Source: Streptomyces sp. ISL-43 (GTDB taxonomy: Bacteria; Actinomycetota; Actinomycetes; Streptomycetales; Streptomycetaceae). From it: a DNA stretch of 64,000 nt. Location of the stretch: positions 112,790 through 176,789 of the forward strand of contig NZ_JAGGOT010000032.1 of the NCBI RefSeq assembly GCF_018614195.1. Reading direction: 5' to 3'. Of this stretch, positions 18,645 through 27,184 are shown piece after piece. Made by a program: the position numbers and the translations under genes. Each line of letters opens with the position of its first letter. The stretch's first letter is position 1. The notes under the pieces are model-generated. The model was not told the DNA's origin, made no database searches, and saw only the letters and a program-made list of their open reading frames with translations.

Positions 18645-18995
18645 CTACGCCTCGGGCTGGGCCGCCGCCTGGGCCGCCCAGCCCGCCTTGATCGTGTCGA
18701 TCTTGCGGCCGTAGTGGACCGAGCACCACCAAAGGCCGGCGAAGACCGCGCCCAGGAAGAACATCGTCGGGACCACGAAGCCGCTCAGGATCAGGCCGAT
18801 CTGCAGGGCCCAGCCGATCTGCACGGCGCCGGGCCGCGACAGCATCCCGCACAGCAGGACCGACAGCAGCATCACGACCCCGCACACCGACCAGACCGCG
18901 GCCTGGGTCAGGTCCGGGTTCTTCATGGCCACCAGGCCCGCGAACCCGACCACGAAGAACTCGCCGATCAGCGTCGAAGCACACAGCGTGCGCAT
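18645..18995 (-). CDS. DUF4233 small membrane protein
   Basis: The protein is 116 residues with four predicted membrane segments (about 8-25, 33-51, 58-77 and 80-95) and a short cytoplasmic tail. It fits the DUF4233 family, which nearly always follows folC in actinobacteria. It starts 4 nt after the folC stop, so it is translated from the folC transcript. Its function is unknown; a role near folate metabolism is only guilt by association. Confidence 0.88.
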   Translation of the reverse strand: MRTLCASTLIGEFFVVGFAGLVAMKNPDLTQAAVWSVCGVVMLLSVLLCGMLSRPGAVQIGWALQIGLILSGFVVPTMFFLGAVFAGLWWCSVHYGRKIDTIKAGWAAQAAAQPEA

Positions 18996-18999
18996 TCCC

Positions 19000-20514
19000 T
19001 CAGCCCCTCTTCAGCAGCAGGCGGGCCTCGCCCACCGTGATCACGGACCCGGTCACCAGGACCCCGGCCCCTCCGTACTCCGCCTCTTCCTCCGCCAGCG
19101 TGATCGCCGCCTCCAGGGCGTCGTCCAGCCGAGGCTCCACCTGCACCCGGTCCGGCCCGAAGACCTCGACCGCCACGGCCGCCAGGGCGTCCGCGGACAT
19201 CGCCCGATGACTGGTGTTCTCCGTGATCACGACCTCCGCGAAGATCGGCTCGAAGGCCTCGAAGAACCCCCGCACGTCCTTGCCCTCGCTCGCGCCCACG
19301 ACCCCGATGAGCCGGCTGAAGCCGAAGGCCTCGGTCACCGCCTCCGCCGTGACCAGCGCCCCGGCCGGGTTGTGCGCCGCGTCCAGGACCACCGTCGGGC
19401 TGCGCCGCACGACCTCCATGCGGCCGGGCGAGGTCACCGAGGCGAAGGCCTTGCGCACCGTATCCACGTCCAGCGCCCGCGCGTGGTCCGCGCCGATCCC
19501 GAAGAAGGCCTCGACCGCCGCCAGTGCCACCGCCGCGTTGTGCGCCATGTGGGCGCCGTACAGCGGCAGGAAGATCCCGTCGTACTCGCCGCCCAGGCCG
19601 CGCAGCGTCAGCTGCTGCCCGCCCACGGCGACCTCGCGGGTGACGACGCCGAACTCCATGCCCTCGCGGGCCACCGTCGCGTCGACCTCGACGGCCTTCT
19701 TCAGCAGCACCTGCGCCGCGTCCACCGGCTGCTGCGCCAGGATCACGGTGGCGCCCTGCTTGATGACCCCGCCCTTCTCCACGGCGATCTCGCCGGGCGT
19801 GGAGCCGAGCCGGTCCGTGTGGTCCAGGCTGATCGGGGTGACCACGGCGACCGCGGCGTCGATCACGTTGGTCGCGTCCCAGGTGCCGCCCATGCCGACC
19901 TCGATCACGGCCGCGTCGATGGGAGCGTCCGCGAACGCCGCGTAGGCCATGCCGGTGAGGACCTCGAAGAACGACAGCCGGAACTCCTCGGCCGCGTCCA
20001 CCATCTCCACGTACGGCTTGATGTCGTGGTACGTCTCGACGAACCGCTCGGCCGTGATCGGCGCCCCGTCCAGGCTGATCCGCTCGGTGACCGACTGCAC
20101 GTGCGGGCTGGTGTAGCGCCCGGTGCGCAGCTCGAAGGCGTTCAGCAGCGCCTCGATCATGCGGGCGGTGCTCGTCTTGCCGTTGGTGCCGGTGACGTGG
20201 ATGGAGGGGTACGCGCGCTGCGGCTCGCCCAGGACGTCCATCAGCGCGGCGATCCGCGTGATGGACGGCTCCAGTTTGGTCTCGCCCCAGCGGCCGGCCA
20301 GCTCCTGCTCCACCTCCCGCAGCGCCTTGGCCACCTCGGGGTCGGCGGGCACGTCGGGTACCGGCTCGCCCTGAGGTGGACCGGCCTGCGCGCGCAGGGT
20401 GCGGCTGCCCGCAGCGATCACCGCCAGGTCGGGGTCGCGGTCGGACTCTTCCGCCACGATCTGGTCGAACTCGTCGAAGCTGTCATCGTGGCTCTCGGGC
20501 TGCTGCTCACTCAC
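19000..20514 (-). CDS. folC: Bifunctional folylpolyglutamate synthase/dihydrofolate synthase
   Basis: This ATP-dependent ligase adds glutamate to dihydropteroate and folates. The 504 residues include a ~70-residue acidic N-terminal extension, the P-loop TGTNGKTS at 108-115 and a Mur-ligase-like core. Family motifs seen are SPHVQSVTERI and LDAAHNPAG. The family is usually ~430 residues, so the extension is extra but common in streptomycetes. It forms an operon with the DUF4233 gene. Confidence 0.95.
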   Translation of the reverse strand: MSEQQPESHDDSFDEFDQIVAEESDRDPDLAVIAAGSRTLRAQAGPPQGEPVPDVPADPEVAKALREVEQELAGRWGETKLEPSITRIAALMDVLGEPQRAYPSIHVTGTNGKTSTARMIEALLNAFELRTGRYTSPHVQSVTERISLDGAPITAERFVETYHDIKPYVEMVDAAEEFRLSFFEVLTGMAYAAFADAPIDAAVIEVGMGGTWDATNVIDAAVAVVTPISLDHTDRLGSTPGEIAVEKGGVIKQGATVILAQQPVDAAQVLLKKAVEVDATVAREGMEFGVVTREVAVGGQQLTLRGLGGEYDGIFLPLYGAHMAHNAAVALAAVEAFFGIGADHARALDVDTVRKAFASVTSPGRMEVVRRSPTVVLDAAHNPAGALVTAEAVTEAFGFSRLIGVVGASEGKDVRGFFEAFEPIFAEVVITENTSHRAMSADALAAVAVEVFGPDRVQVEPRLDDALEAAITLAEEEAEYGGAGVLVTGSVITVGEARLLLKRG

Positions 20515-20631
20515 GGGACCAGTCTACGGACGAGGGCCGGGGGGACTTTCGGCCTGGTCGCTTCGGGACCTTCGACGGCGAAGGCGACCGGATCGTTATG
20601 CAAGCCTTGCGGGCAGGAGATAGGGGAATAG

Positions 20632-21681
20632 ATGCCGCAGGCCAGCACCAACAAGACAGCTTCCAGCCGCGACATAGGGATAGACCTGGGAACCGCCAAC
20701 ACCCTCGTCTACGCACGCGGACACGGCATCGTCCTCAATGAGCCGTCCGTGGTGGCGGTCAAGGCCGGCACGACCACCGCCCTGGCCGTCGGAACCGAGG
20801 CCAAGGAGACCATCGGCCGCACCCCCGGCTCCATCACCGCCATCCGACCGCTCAAGGACGGCGTGATCTGCGACTACGAGGCCGCCGAGGAGATGATCCG
20901 GCACTTCGTCCGCAAGGCCGTCCCCGGCCGCCGGGTGCGCACCCGCATGGTGATCTGCGTACCGACCGGGATCACCCAGGTGGAGCGGCGGGCCATCATC
21001 CACGCCTCCACCCGGGCCGGCGCCAAGACCGTGCACCTCATCGAGGAACCGATGGCCGCCGCGATGGGAGCCGGGCTGCCGGTGTCCGAACCGCGCGGCT
21101 CGATGGTCGTCGACATCGGTGGCGGCACCTCGGAGGTCGCGGTCATCTCGCTGGGCGGCATCGTCACCTCCCAGTCGCTGCGGGTCGGCGGCGACAAGCT
21201 GGACTCCGCGATCATGGACTACGTCCGCAAGGAGCACGCCCTGCTCATCGGCGAGCGCACCGCCGAGGACGTCAAGATCGCCATCGGCTCGGCCTGGCCC
21301 GTGCCCGACCGGCCGGAGCTGGAGACCCGCACCTTCACCGTGCGGGGCGGCGAGAGGGTCGGCGGCATGCCCCAGACGCTCCAGCTCGGCGCGGGCGACG
21401 TGCGGGCCGCCCTCGACGAGCCCATCGAGGCGATCATCACCGCGGTGCGCACCACCCTGGAGGAATGCCCGCCCGAACTGTCCGGCGACGTCATGGAGCA
21501 CGGCATCGTCCTGACCGGCGGCGGCGCGCTGCTGCCCGGCCTGGACCTGCGGATGGCCTCCTCGACCGGGATCCCGGTCTTCGTCGCGGACGATCCGCTG
21601 GACTGCGTGGCCCTGGGATCGGGCCGCTGCGTGGAGGACATGGACACGCTCAGCAGCCTGCTGGCACCGGCGAAGGCCTAA
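20632..21681 (+). CDS. Second MreB-family actin (MreB/Mbl-like)
   Basis: The protein is 349 residues starting MPQASTNKTASSRDIGIDLG, with AGGAGATAGGGG upstream. It keeps every actin-fold motif: IDLGTANTLVY (about 16-26), DIGGGTSEVAVIS and TGGGALLPGL. It is clearly paralogous to the mreB product 3 kb away, but diverges in one internal segment (PVPDRPELETRTF) and in both termini. It is transcribed alone, divergent from folC. Streptomycetes carry mreB-like genes (mbl) with roles in spore-wall integrity; I infer a similar role. In S. coelicolor mbl lies elsewhere as I recall, so this location is notable. Confidence 0.93.
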   Translation: MPQASTNKTASSRDIGIDLGTANTLVYARGHGIVLNEPSVVAVKAGTTTALAVGTEAKETIGRTPGSITAIRPLKDGVICDYEAAEEMIRHFVRKAVPGRRVRTRMVICVPTGITQVERRAIIHASTRAGAKTVHLIEEPMAAAMGAGLPVSEPRGSMVVDIGGGTSEVAVISLGGIVTSQSLRVGGDKLDSAIMDYVRKEHALLIGERTAEDVKIAIGSAWPVPDRPELETRTFTVRGGERVGGMPQTLQLGAGDVRAALDEPIEAIITAVRTTLEECPPELSGDVMEHGIVLTGGGALLPGLDLRMASSTGIPVFVADDPLDCVALGSGRCVEDMDTLSSLLAPAKA

Positions 21682-21695
21682 GGGCTGTCACGCGC

Positions 21696-22856
21696 CTATC
21701 CCTTCGGGAGGGTGGCCACGACCTCGTACGAGCCCTCCGTGCGCGTCGCCGTCAGGCTTCCGCCCAGGCTGCGCACGCGCTCGGACATGCTCGCCGTGCC
21801 CGAGCCCGCCGAGACCGGGGCCCGGGTCCCGTTGCGCTCCGCCAGCCCGTTGCTGACGGCGATCCGCAGCTGCGGGCCGTCCGCCGCGATGGACACCTCG
21901 ATGGTCTCGCCGCGGGCGTGCTTGGCGGCGTTGGTCAGGCACTCCTGCACCACCCGGTAGACCGCCGCCTGCCGCAGCGGCGACAGCCCGTGCACGTCCG
22001 GATCCAGGGCGAGCCGTACGGGGGAACCCGCCCGCCCGCTCTCCTCCGCGAGGGCCGCCAGCCCCTCCACGCCCGGGGTCGCGGCCCGCTCCCCGCGCTG
22101 CACGATGATCTCGTTGAGCACCAGGTGGGCCCGGCGGGCGGTGTCGGCCAGCTCTTCGAAGTCCTTCGCGTACGCCGTCTCGCGCGAGCGCATCGACAGC
22201 ACCTCGGAGCGGACCGTGAGCAGGGTCAGCTCGCGCCCGACGAAGTCGTGGACGTCGCGGGCGACGGAGGTCCGCTCCTGCTGGACGGCCTGCAGGACGG
22301 CGGACTCGGCGCGCCGGGTGTCGAGCTCGCGCACGAGGTCGTGGCGGTAGGCGGCGATGCCGACGGCCGAGGCGAGGACGCCGATGGGCACGACGAGGCT
22401 GAGGAAGGAGCTGAGGGTCTCGATCCGCGGCTCGGGCCATCCGGGCACGGCGAACACCACCAGCGCGAAGCCCACGTACCCGACGGTGGCCAGGATCCCG
22501 GCGCGGCGCCCCCGGTAGCGGCCCACGGAGTACAGGGCGAACTGGATCAGCGTGAGCTCGTGGAGCCAGCCGATGAAGAGCAGGGCGGTCAGGTACGAGA
22601 CCCAGGGCACGCGGCGCCGCACCAGCAGGCCCAGGCAGCCCGCCGCGAGCACGACGGCGGCGAGCGGCCCGCTCAGGGAGTTGTCGGCGGCGGCCAGGCC
22701 CGGCAGGTCCAGCGCCATCAGGGCGAAGCAGCCGAGCGCCGTCAGCACGTCGATCGCCCGCGGTGACCCGGCCCAGCTCTCGGTGAGCCTGCGGCCGGAG
22801 GCCGCGACCCAGTGGAGCGCCGAGGCGACGGGCTTGACGTGCATGCCCTCCATCAT
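21696..22856 (-). CDS. Sensor histidine kinase, NarL/DesK class (HisKA_3), orphan
   Basis: The protein has 386 residues from ATG 22856; TTG 22901 and ATG 22844 are alternatives. The N-terminal half has about six membrane segments. The dimerisation helix has ERTSVARDVHDFVG with phospho-acceptor His203. The HATPase region shows VVQECLTNAAKHA (N box) and GSGTASMSERVRSLGG (G box). No response regulator is adjacent, so its partner is encoded elsewhere. Its 3' end converges on the mreB paralogue with a 14-nt gap. Confidence 0.88.
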   Translation of the reverse strand: MMEGMHVKPVASALHWVAASGRRLTESWAGSPRAIDVLTALGCFALMALDLPGLAAADNSLSGPLAAVVLAAGCLGLLVRRRVPWVSYLTALLFIGWLHELTLIQFALYSVGRYRGRRAGILATVGYVGFALVVFAVPGWPEPRIETLSSFLSLVVPIGVLASAVGIAAYRHDLVRELDTRRAESAVLQAVQQERTSVARDVHDFVGRELTLLTVRSEVLSMRSRETAYAKDFEELADTARRAHLVLNEIIVQRGERAATPGVEGLAALAEESGRAGSPVRLALDPDVHGLSPLRQAAVYRVVQECLTNAAKHARGETIEVSIAADGPQLRIAVSNGLAERNGTRAPVSAGSGTASMSERVRSLGGSLTATRTEGSYEVVATLPKG

Positions 22857-22983
22857 CCGTGGTCGCCCACCCGCATCCGATCCGCCGCCGCCCCACGACA
22901 AGTGATATACGGCACTTCGGATGTGTCAGGACATGGCCGGATGGCCCTGCCGCCGCCGGACCCCGTTTCGTAGCGTCGAAGGA

Positions 22984-23457
22984 ATGACCACCCGAACGAC
23001 CCCCCGAACGACCACCGAGGAACACGGCCCCGGCCACCGCTCCCGGGGCGTCCCGCTGCTCCTGCTCATCGGCGGCCTGATCGGCACGCTGGCCTCCGGC
23101 GTCCTCACCTACGACCGCGTCCGCACCCTGGAAGACCCGCTCTTCACCCCGGGCTGCAACGTCAACGCGGTCCTGAGCTGCGGCGACGTGATGACCACCT
23201 GGCAGGGCAACCTGCTCGGCTTCCCCAACATGCTGCTCGGCATCGCCGGCTTCGCGGCGCTCTCCGGGCTGGGTACGGCCCTGGTGGCCGGGGCGGTGCT
23301 CCCCCGCCGACTCTGGCAGCGAAGGCCCCCACGTCGACGGCGTGGGGGCCTTCACCTGTGCTCTGCGGGCTGCCGGACCGCTACTCGGCGGGCAGCGCGG
23401 CCAGCTGGGCCTGGAGCCGCGCGATGTCCGCGTCGGCCTTGGCGAGGCGGCCCTTGA
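22984..23457 (+). pseudogene. Truncated vitamin K epoxide reductase (VKOR) family gene
   Basis: The N-terminal ~100 residues are VKOR-like: a membrane segment (about 23-41), the loop cysteines in GCNVNAVLSCGDVM and the GFPNMLLGIAGFAAL segment. The similarity stops after VLPRRLWQ. The frame then passes through the valS terminator (23321-23353) and 76 antisense bases of valS to a chance stop. The third and fourth membrane helices and the CxxC quinone-reducing active site are absent, so it cannot be a working VKOR. A deletion joining this gene to the valS end is the simplest explanation. The start at 22984 is tentative. Confidence 0.82.
23321..23353 (-). terminator. valS terminator
   Basis: A perfect 13-bp stem (23321-23333 against 23341-23353, 7-nt loop) begins 28 nt past the valS stop. 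It lies inside the overrunning frame of the truncated VKOR gene. Confidence 0.9.
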
Positions 23458-26002
23458 TCTTGTCCACGACGTTGTCGGGGGCCTTGGCGATGAACGCCTC
23501 GTTGCCGAGCTTCGCCTGGGCCTGCTGCTTCTCCTTCTCGGCGGCGGCAAGGTCCTTGCTCAGCCGCTTGCGCTCCGCCGGGATGTCGATGGTGCCCGAC
23601 AGGTCGAGCGCGACGCTGGCACCGGCCACCGGCAGGGTCGCGGTGGCGTGGAACTCCTCGCCCTCCGGCTGAAGGCGCAGGAGCTGGCGGATGGCCGCCT
23701 CGTGGGAGGCCAGCGGCGTACCCGCCAGAGCCAGGCGGGCCGGGACCTTCTGCTTGTCGTCGAGGCCCTGCTCCTTGCGGAACCGGCGGACCTCCCTGAC
23801 CAGGGTCTGGACACCTTCGATCTCGGCCTGGGCGGCCGCGTCGCGGAAACCGCTGTCCTTCGGCCACTCGGCGATCACAAGGGACTCACCGCCGGTCAGC
23901 GTGGTCCAGAGGGTCTCGGTGACGAAGGGGACCACCGGGTGCAGCAGGCGCAGCGTGACGTCGAGGACCTCGCCGAGGACCCGGGCGGAGACCTTGGCCT
24001 GCTCGCCGCCCGCGAAGAACGTCGTCTTCGACAGCTCGACGTACCAGTCGAAGACCTCGTCCCACGCGAAGTGGTAGAGGGCGTCCGACAGCTTCGAGAA
24101 CTGGTAGTCCTCGTAGAACGCGTCGACCTCGGCCACGGTCGTGTTGAGGCGCGACAGGATCCAGCGGTCGGTCGCCGACATCTGCTCGGCGGCCGGCAGC
24201 TCGCCCTCGATCGTGGCGCCGTTCATCATCGCGAAGCGCGTGGCGTTCCAGATCTTGTTGGCGAACTTGCTGGAGGCCTGGACCCAGTCCTCACCGATCG
24301 GGACGTCGACACCCGGGTTGGCGCCGCGGGCCAGGGTGAAGCGGACGGCATCCGAGCCGTACTTGTCCATCCAGTCCAGCGGGTTGACGGCGTTGCCGAA
24401 GGACTTCGACATCTTCTTGCCGCGCTCGTCGCGGACCATGCCGTGCAGGGCGATGGTGTGGAACGGCGGGGTGCCGTCCATCGCGTACAGGCCGAACATC
24501 ATCATCCGGGCGACCCAGAAGAAGAGGATGTCGTAGCCGGTGACCAGCACGGCGTTCGGGTAGAACTTCGCCAGGCTGTCGGTCTGCCGCGGCCAGCCGA
24601 GCGTGGAGAACGGCCACAGGCCGGAGGAGAACCAGGTGTCCAGGACGTCCGTGTCCTGGGTCCAGCCTTCGCCGGTCGGCGGCTGCTCGTCGGGGCCGAC
24701 ACAGACGATCTCGCCGTTCGGGCCGTACCAGACCGGGATCCGGTGGCCCCACCACAGCTGGCGCGAGATGCACCAGTCGTGGAGGTTGTCGACCCAGTCG
24801 AAGTAGCGCTTCTCCATCTCCTGCGGGTGGATCTTGACCTTGCCGTCGCGGACCGCGTCACCGGCGGCCTTGGCGAGCGGGCCCACCTTGACCCACCACT
24901 GGAGCGACAGGCGGGGCTCGATGGTGGTCTTGCAGCGCGAGCAGTGGCCGACGGAGTGGGCGTACGGGCGCTTCTCGGCGACGATCCGGCCGTCGGCGCG
25001 CAGCGCGGCGACGATGGCGGAGCGGGCCTCCAGCCGGTCCAGGCCCTGGAAGGGGCCGTGGGCGGTGATGATGGCGTGCTCGTCCATGACGGCGAGGTTG
25101 GGCAGGCCGTGGCGCTGGCCGATCTCGAAGTCGTTCGGGTCGTGCGCCGGGGTCACCTTGACGGCGCCGGTCCCGAACTCGGGGTCGACGTGCTCGTCGG
25201 CGACGATCTTGATGCGGCGGCCGGTCAGCGGCAGCTCGATCTCGGTGCCGACCATGTGCTTGTAGCGCTCGTCCTCGGGGTGGACGGCCACGGCGGTGTC
25301 GCCCAGCATCGTCTCGGCGCGGGTCGTCGCGACGACGATGGAGTTCTCCCCGTCGCCGTACCGGATGGAGACGAGCTCGCCGTCGTCGTCCTGGTACTCG
25401 ACCTCGATGTCGGAGATCGCGGTGAGGCAGCGCGGGCACCAGTTGATGATGCGCTCGGCGCGGTAGATCAGTTCGTCGTCGTACAGCTTCTTGAAGATGG
25501 TCTGGACGGCTTCGGAGAGGCCCTCGTCCATGGTGAAGCGCTCGCGCGACCAGTCGACGCCGTCGCCGAGGCGACGCATCTGGCCGGAGATCTGACCGCC
25601 GGACTCGCCCTTCCACTGCCAGACGCGCTCGACGAACGCCTCACGGCCCAGGTCGTGGCGGGACTTGCCCTCCTTGGCGAGCTCGCGCTCGACGACGTTC
25701 TGGGTCGCGATACCGGCGTGGTCCATGCCGGGCTGCCACAGGGTCTCGTAGCCCTGCATGCGCTTGCGGCGGGTGAGTGCGTCGATCAGCGTGTGCTCGA
25801 AGGCATGCCCCAGGTGGAGGCTTCCGGTGACGTTCGGCGGCGGAATGACGATGGCGTACGGAGGCTTCTCGCTCTTCTCGTCCGCCTCGAAGTACCCACG
25901 CTCTACCCAGCGCTCGTAGAGCTTCCCCTCTACATCGGCCGGCGCGTACTGGGTCGGCAGTTCGGAGTTGGGGCTGCTGGGTGTCTGCGTGTTCTCGGTC
26001 AC
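23381..26002 (-). CDS. valS: Valyl-tRNA synthetase
   Basis: This class I synthetase has 873 residues. Features are the HIGH-type motif HLGH at 63-66, a CP1 editing domain (about 190-360), KMSKS at 530-534, an anticodon-binding region (about 620-770), and a C-terminal Lys/Ala-rich coiled-coil arm (about 810-873) typical of ValRS. The zinc-binding-like pairs CPRC and CSRC are seen near 178 and 360. No T-box leader was recognised in the 127-nt upstream region shared with the next gene. Confidence 0.97.
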   Translation of the reverse strand: MTENTQTPSSPNSELPTQYAPADVEGKLYERWVERGYFEADEKSEKPPYAIVIPPPNVTGSLHLGHAFEHTLIDALTRRKRMQGYETLWQPGMDHAGIATQNVVERELAKEGKSRHDLGREAFVERVWQWKGESGGQISGQMRRLGDGVDWSRERFTMDEGLSEAVQTIFKKLYDDELIYRAERIINWCPRCLTAISDIEVEYQDDDGELVSIRYGDGENSIVVATTRAETMLGDTAVAVHPEDERYKHMVGTEIELPLTGRRIKIVADEHVDPEFGTGAVKVTPAHDPNDFEIGQRHGLPNLAVMDEHAIITAHGPFQGLDRLEARSAIVAALRADGRIVAEKRPYAHSVGHCSRCKTTIEPRLSLQWWVKVGPLAKAAGDAVRDGKVKIHPQEMEKRYFDWVDNLHDWCISRQLWWGHRIPVWYGPNGEIVCVGPDEQPPTGEGWTQDTDVLDTWFSSGLWPFSTLGWPRQTDSLAKFYPNAVLVTGYDILFFWVARMMMFGLYAMDGTPPFHTIALHGMVRDERGKKMSKSFGNAVNPLDWMDKYGSDAVRFTLARGANPGVDVPIGEDWVQASSKFANKIWNATRFAMMNGATIEGELPAAEQMSATDRWILSRLNTTVAEVDAFYEDYQFSKLSDALYHFAWDEVFDWYVELSKTTFFAGGEQAKVSARVLGEVLDVTLRLLHPVVPFVTETLWTTLTGGESLVIAEWPKDSGFRDAAAQAEIEGVQTLVREVRRFRKEQGLDDKQKVPARLALAGTPLASHEAAIRQLLRLQPEGEEFHATATLPVAGASVALDLSGTIDIPAERKRLSKDLAAAEKEKQQAQAKLGNEAFIAKAPDNVVDKIKGRLAKADADIARLQAQLAALPAE

Positions 26003-26129
26003 GGACCACAGTTTAGGGCCGTAACGGTCCGGTCATGAAACCGGCTTTAGCGGGGCCCGGGGGTCTGTGCGGGTCCGGCTTCCGCGAGGATGTGTGGGAC
26101 GCATAAGCAACCTCATGGGGGGACGCGGG

Positions 26130-27110
26130 ATGAGCTACAACCAGCCGGGACCGTACGGAGACCAGCAGCCGCAGCAGCCCGGGCCTTACGGGCAGCAGCA
26201 GCCGCCGCAGCAGCCGGGGCCCTACGGACAGCCCGGGCCCTACGGGCAGCAGCCCGGCGCGCAGCCCGGATACGGATACCCGCAGCAGGCCCCCCAGGGA
26301 GTACCGCAGCAGGGTTACCCCCAGCAGCCCGGATACCCGCAGCAGCAGCCGCAGCCGCAGCAGCCCCCGTACGGCGGCGGCTACCAGCAGCCTCCGTACG
26401 GCGGCGGGATGCCCCCGAAGAAGTCGAAGGCCGGCGTGGTCATCGCCGTGGTCCTGGCGGTCGCCGTGATCGCGGGCGGCGGGTACTGGTTCATGACCAA
26501 GGGCGCCGGCAACAGCGACGTCTCCGCCTCCACCAAGGGCTACAAGATCGTCCCGCCGGCGACGGTGAACGACTTCAAGAAGAGCGCCAAAGAGGGCGAC
26601 AGCACCATGGACGCCCAGGAGAAGAAGGAGACCGAGGCGATCGGGATCAAGAACCCGACCAAGGTCGGGGCAGGCTACGAGATCAAGAACACGGCCAAGC
26701 CCCTGGAGGGCAAGTCCCTCAACTTCTCCGGCTTCTACGGCGAGATCGCGGACCCCGCGAAGACCCTCGACGCCTCGTTCCAGCTGATGAAGACCTCCAG
26801 CCTGGCCAAGGACGACAAGGACGCCGACATCCAGTTCATCGGCTCCCCCGAGACCTTCAAGCCGGCCGGGTTCAGCGGTGCGCTGATGAAGTGCCAGGAG
26901 GTGAAGCTCACCTCCAAGAAGCCCTCCACCAACCCGCTGCAGCCCAAGGAGATCACGATGCCGATGTGCATCTGGACCGACTACAGCACCATGGGCATGA
27001 CGATCAACATCGACATCGGCAAGATGATGACCGGGGGCAAGGGCTACACCCTGGCCCAGAGCGCCGAGCTGAACGCGGCGCTCTACAACACCGCGCGCGC
27101 GAAGAAGTAA
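26130..27110 (+). CDS. Pro/Gln/Gly-rich N-terminus, single-pass membrane protein
   Basis: The protein has 326 residues from ATG 26130 (MSYNQPGPYGDQQ), with a GGGGGGA site. Residues 1-100 are low-complexity repeats of the QPGPYG and GYPQQ type. One membrane segment at about 108-127 (AGVVIAVVLAVAVIAGGGYW) is followed by a ~195-residue extracytoplasmic domain with two Cys (in LMKCQEV and MCIWTD). The architecture is common in streptomycetes, but I cannot assign a function. It is divergent from valS and convergent with clpX. Confidence 0.85.
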   Translation: MSYNQPGPYGDQQPQQPGPYGQQQPPQQPGPYGQPGPYGQQPGAQPGYGYPQQAPQGVPQQGYPQQPGYPQQQPQPQQPPYGGGYQQPPYGGGMPPKKSKAGVVIAVVLAVAVIAGGGYWFMTKGAGNSDVSASTKGYKIVPPATVNDFKKSAKEGDSTMDAQEKKETEAIGIKNPTKVGAGYEIKNTAKPLEGKSLNFSGFYGEIADPAKTLDASFQLMKTSSLAKDDKDADIQFIGSPETFKPAGFSGALMKCQEVKLTSKKPSTNPLQPKEITMPMCIWTDYSTMGMTINIDIGKMMTGGKGYTLAQSAELNAALYNTARAKK

Positions 27111-27130
27111 CCGCGACCGCCCGCACGGCA

Positions 27131-27172
27131 TGAGGAAGGGCGCCCCCCCCGTCCGGGGGGCGCCCTTCCTCA
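27131..27172. terminator. Perfect 18-bp bidirectional terminator
   Basis: Arms 27131-27148 and 27155-27172 are perfectly complementary around a 6-nt loop. It lies between two converging genes, 21 nt after one stop and 13 nt from the clpX stop, so it can serve both. Confidence 0.93.
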
Positions 27173-27184
27173 TGTCCGGTACGA

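Noticed and set aside
22899..22901. TTG start for the sensor kinase (MSWGGGG...)
   Set aside because: Adds a Gly/Arg-rich stretch without a ribosome binding site; an ATG 15 codons later fits better.
23342..26038. 898-codon frame opposite valS
   Set aside because: Antisense shadow of valyl-tRNA synthetase.
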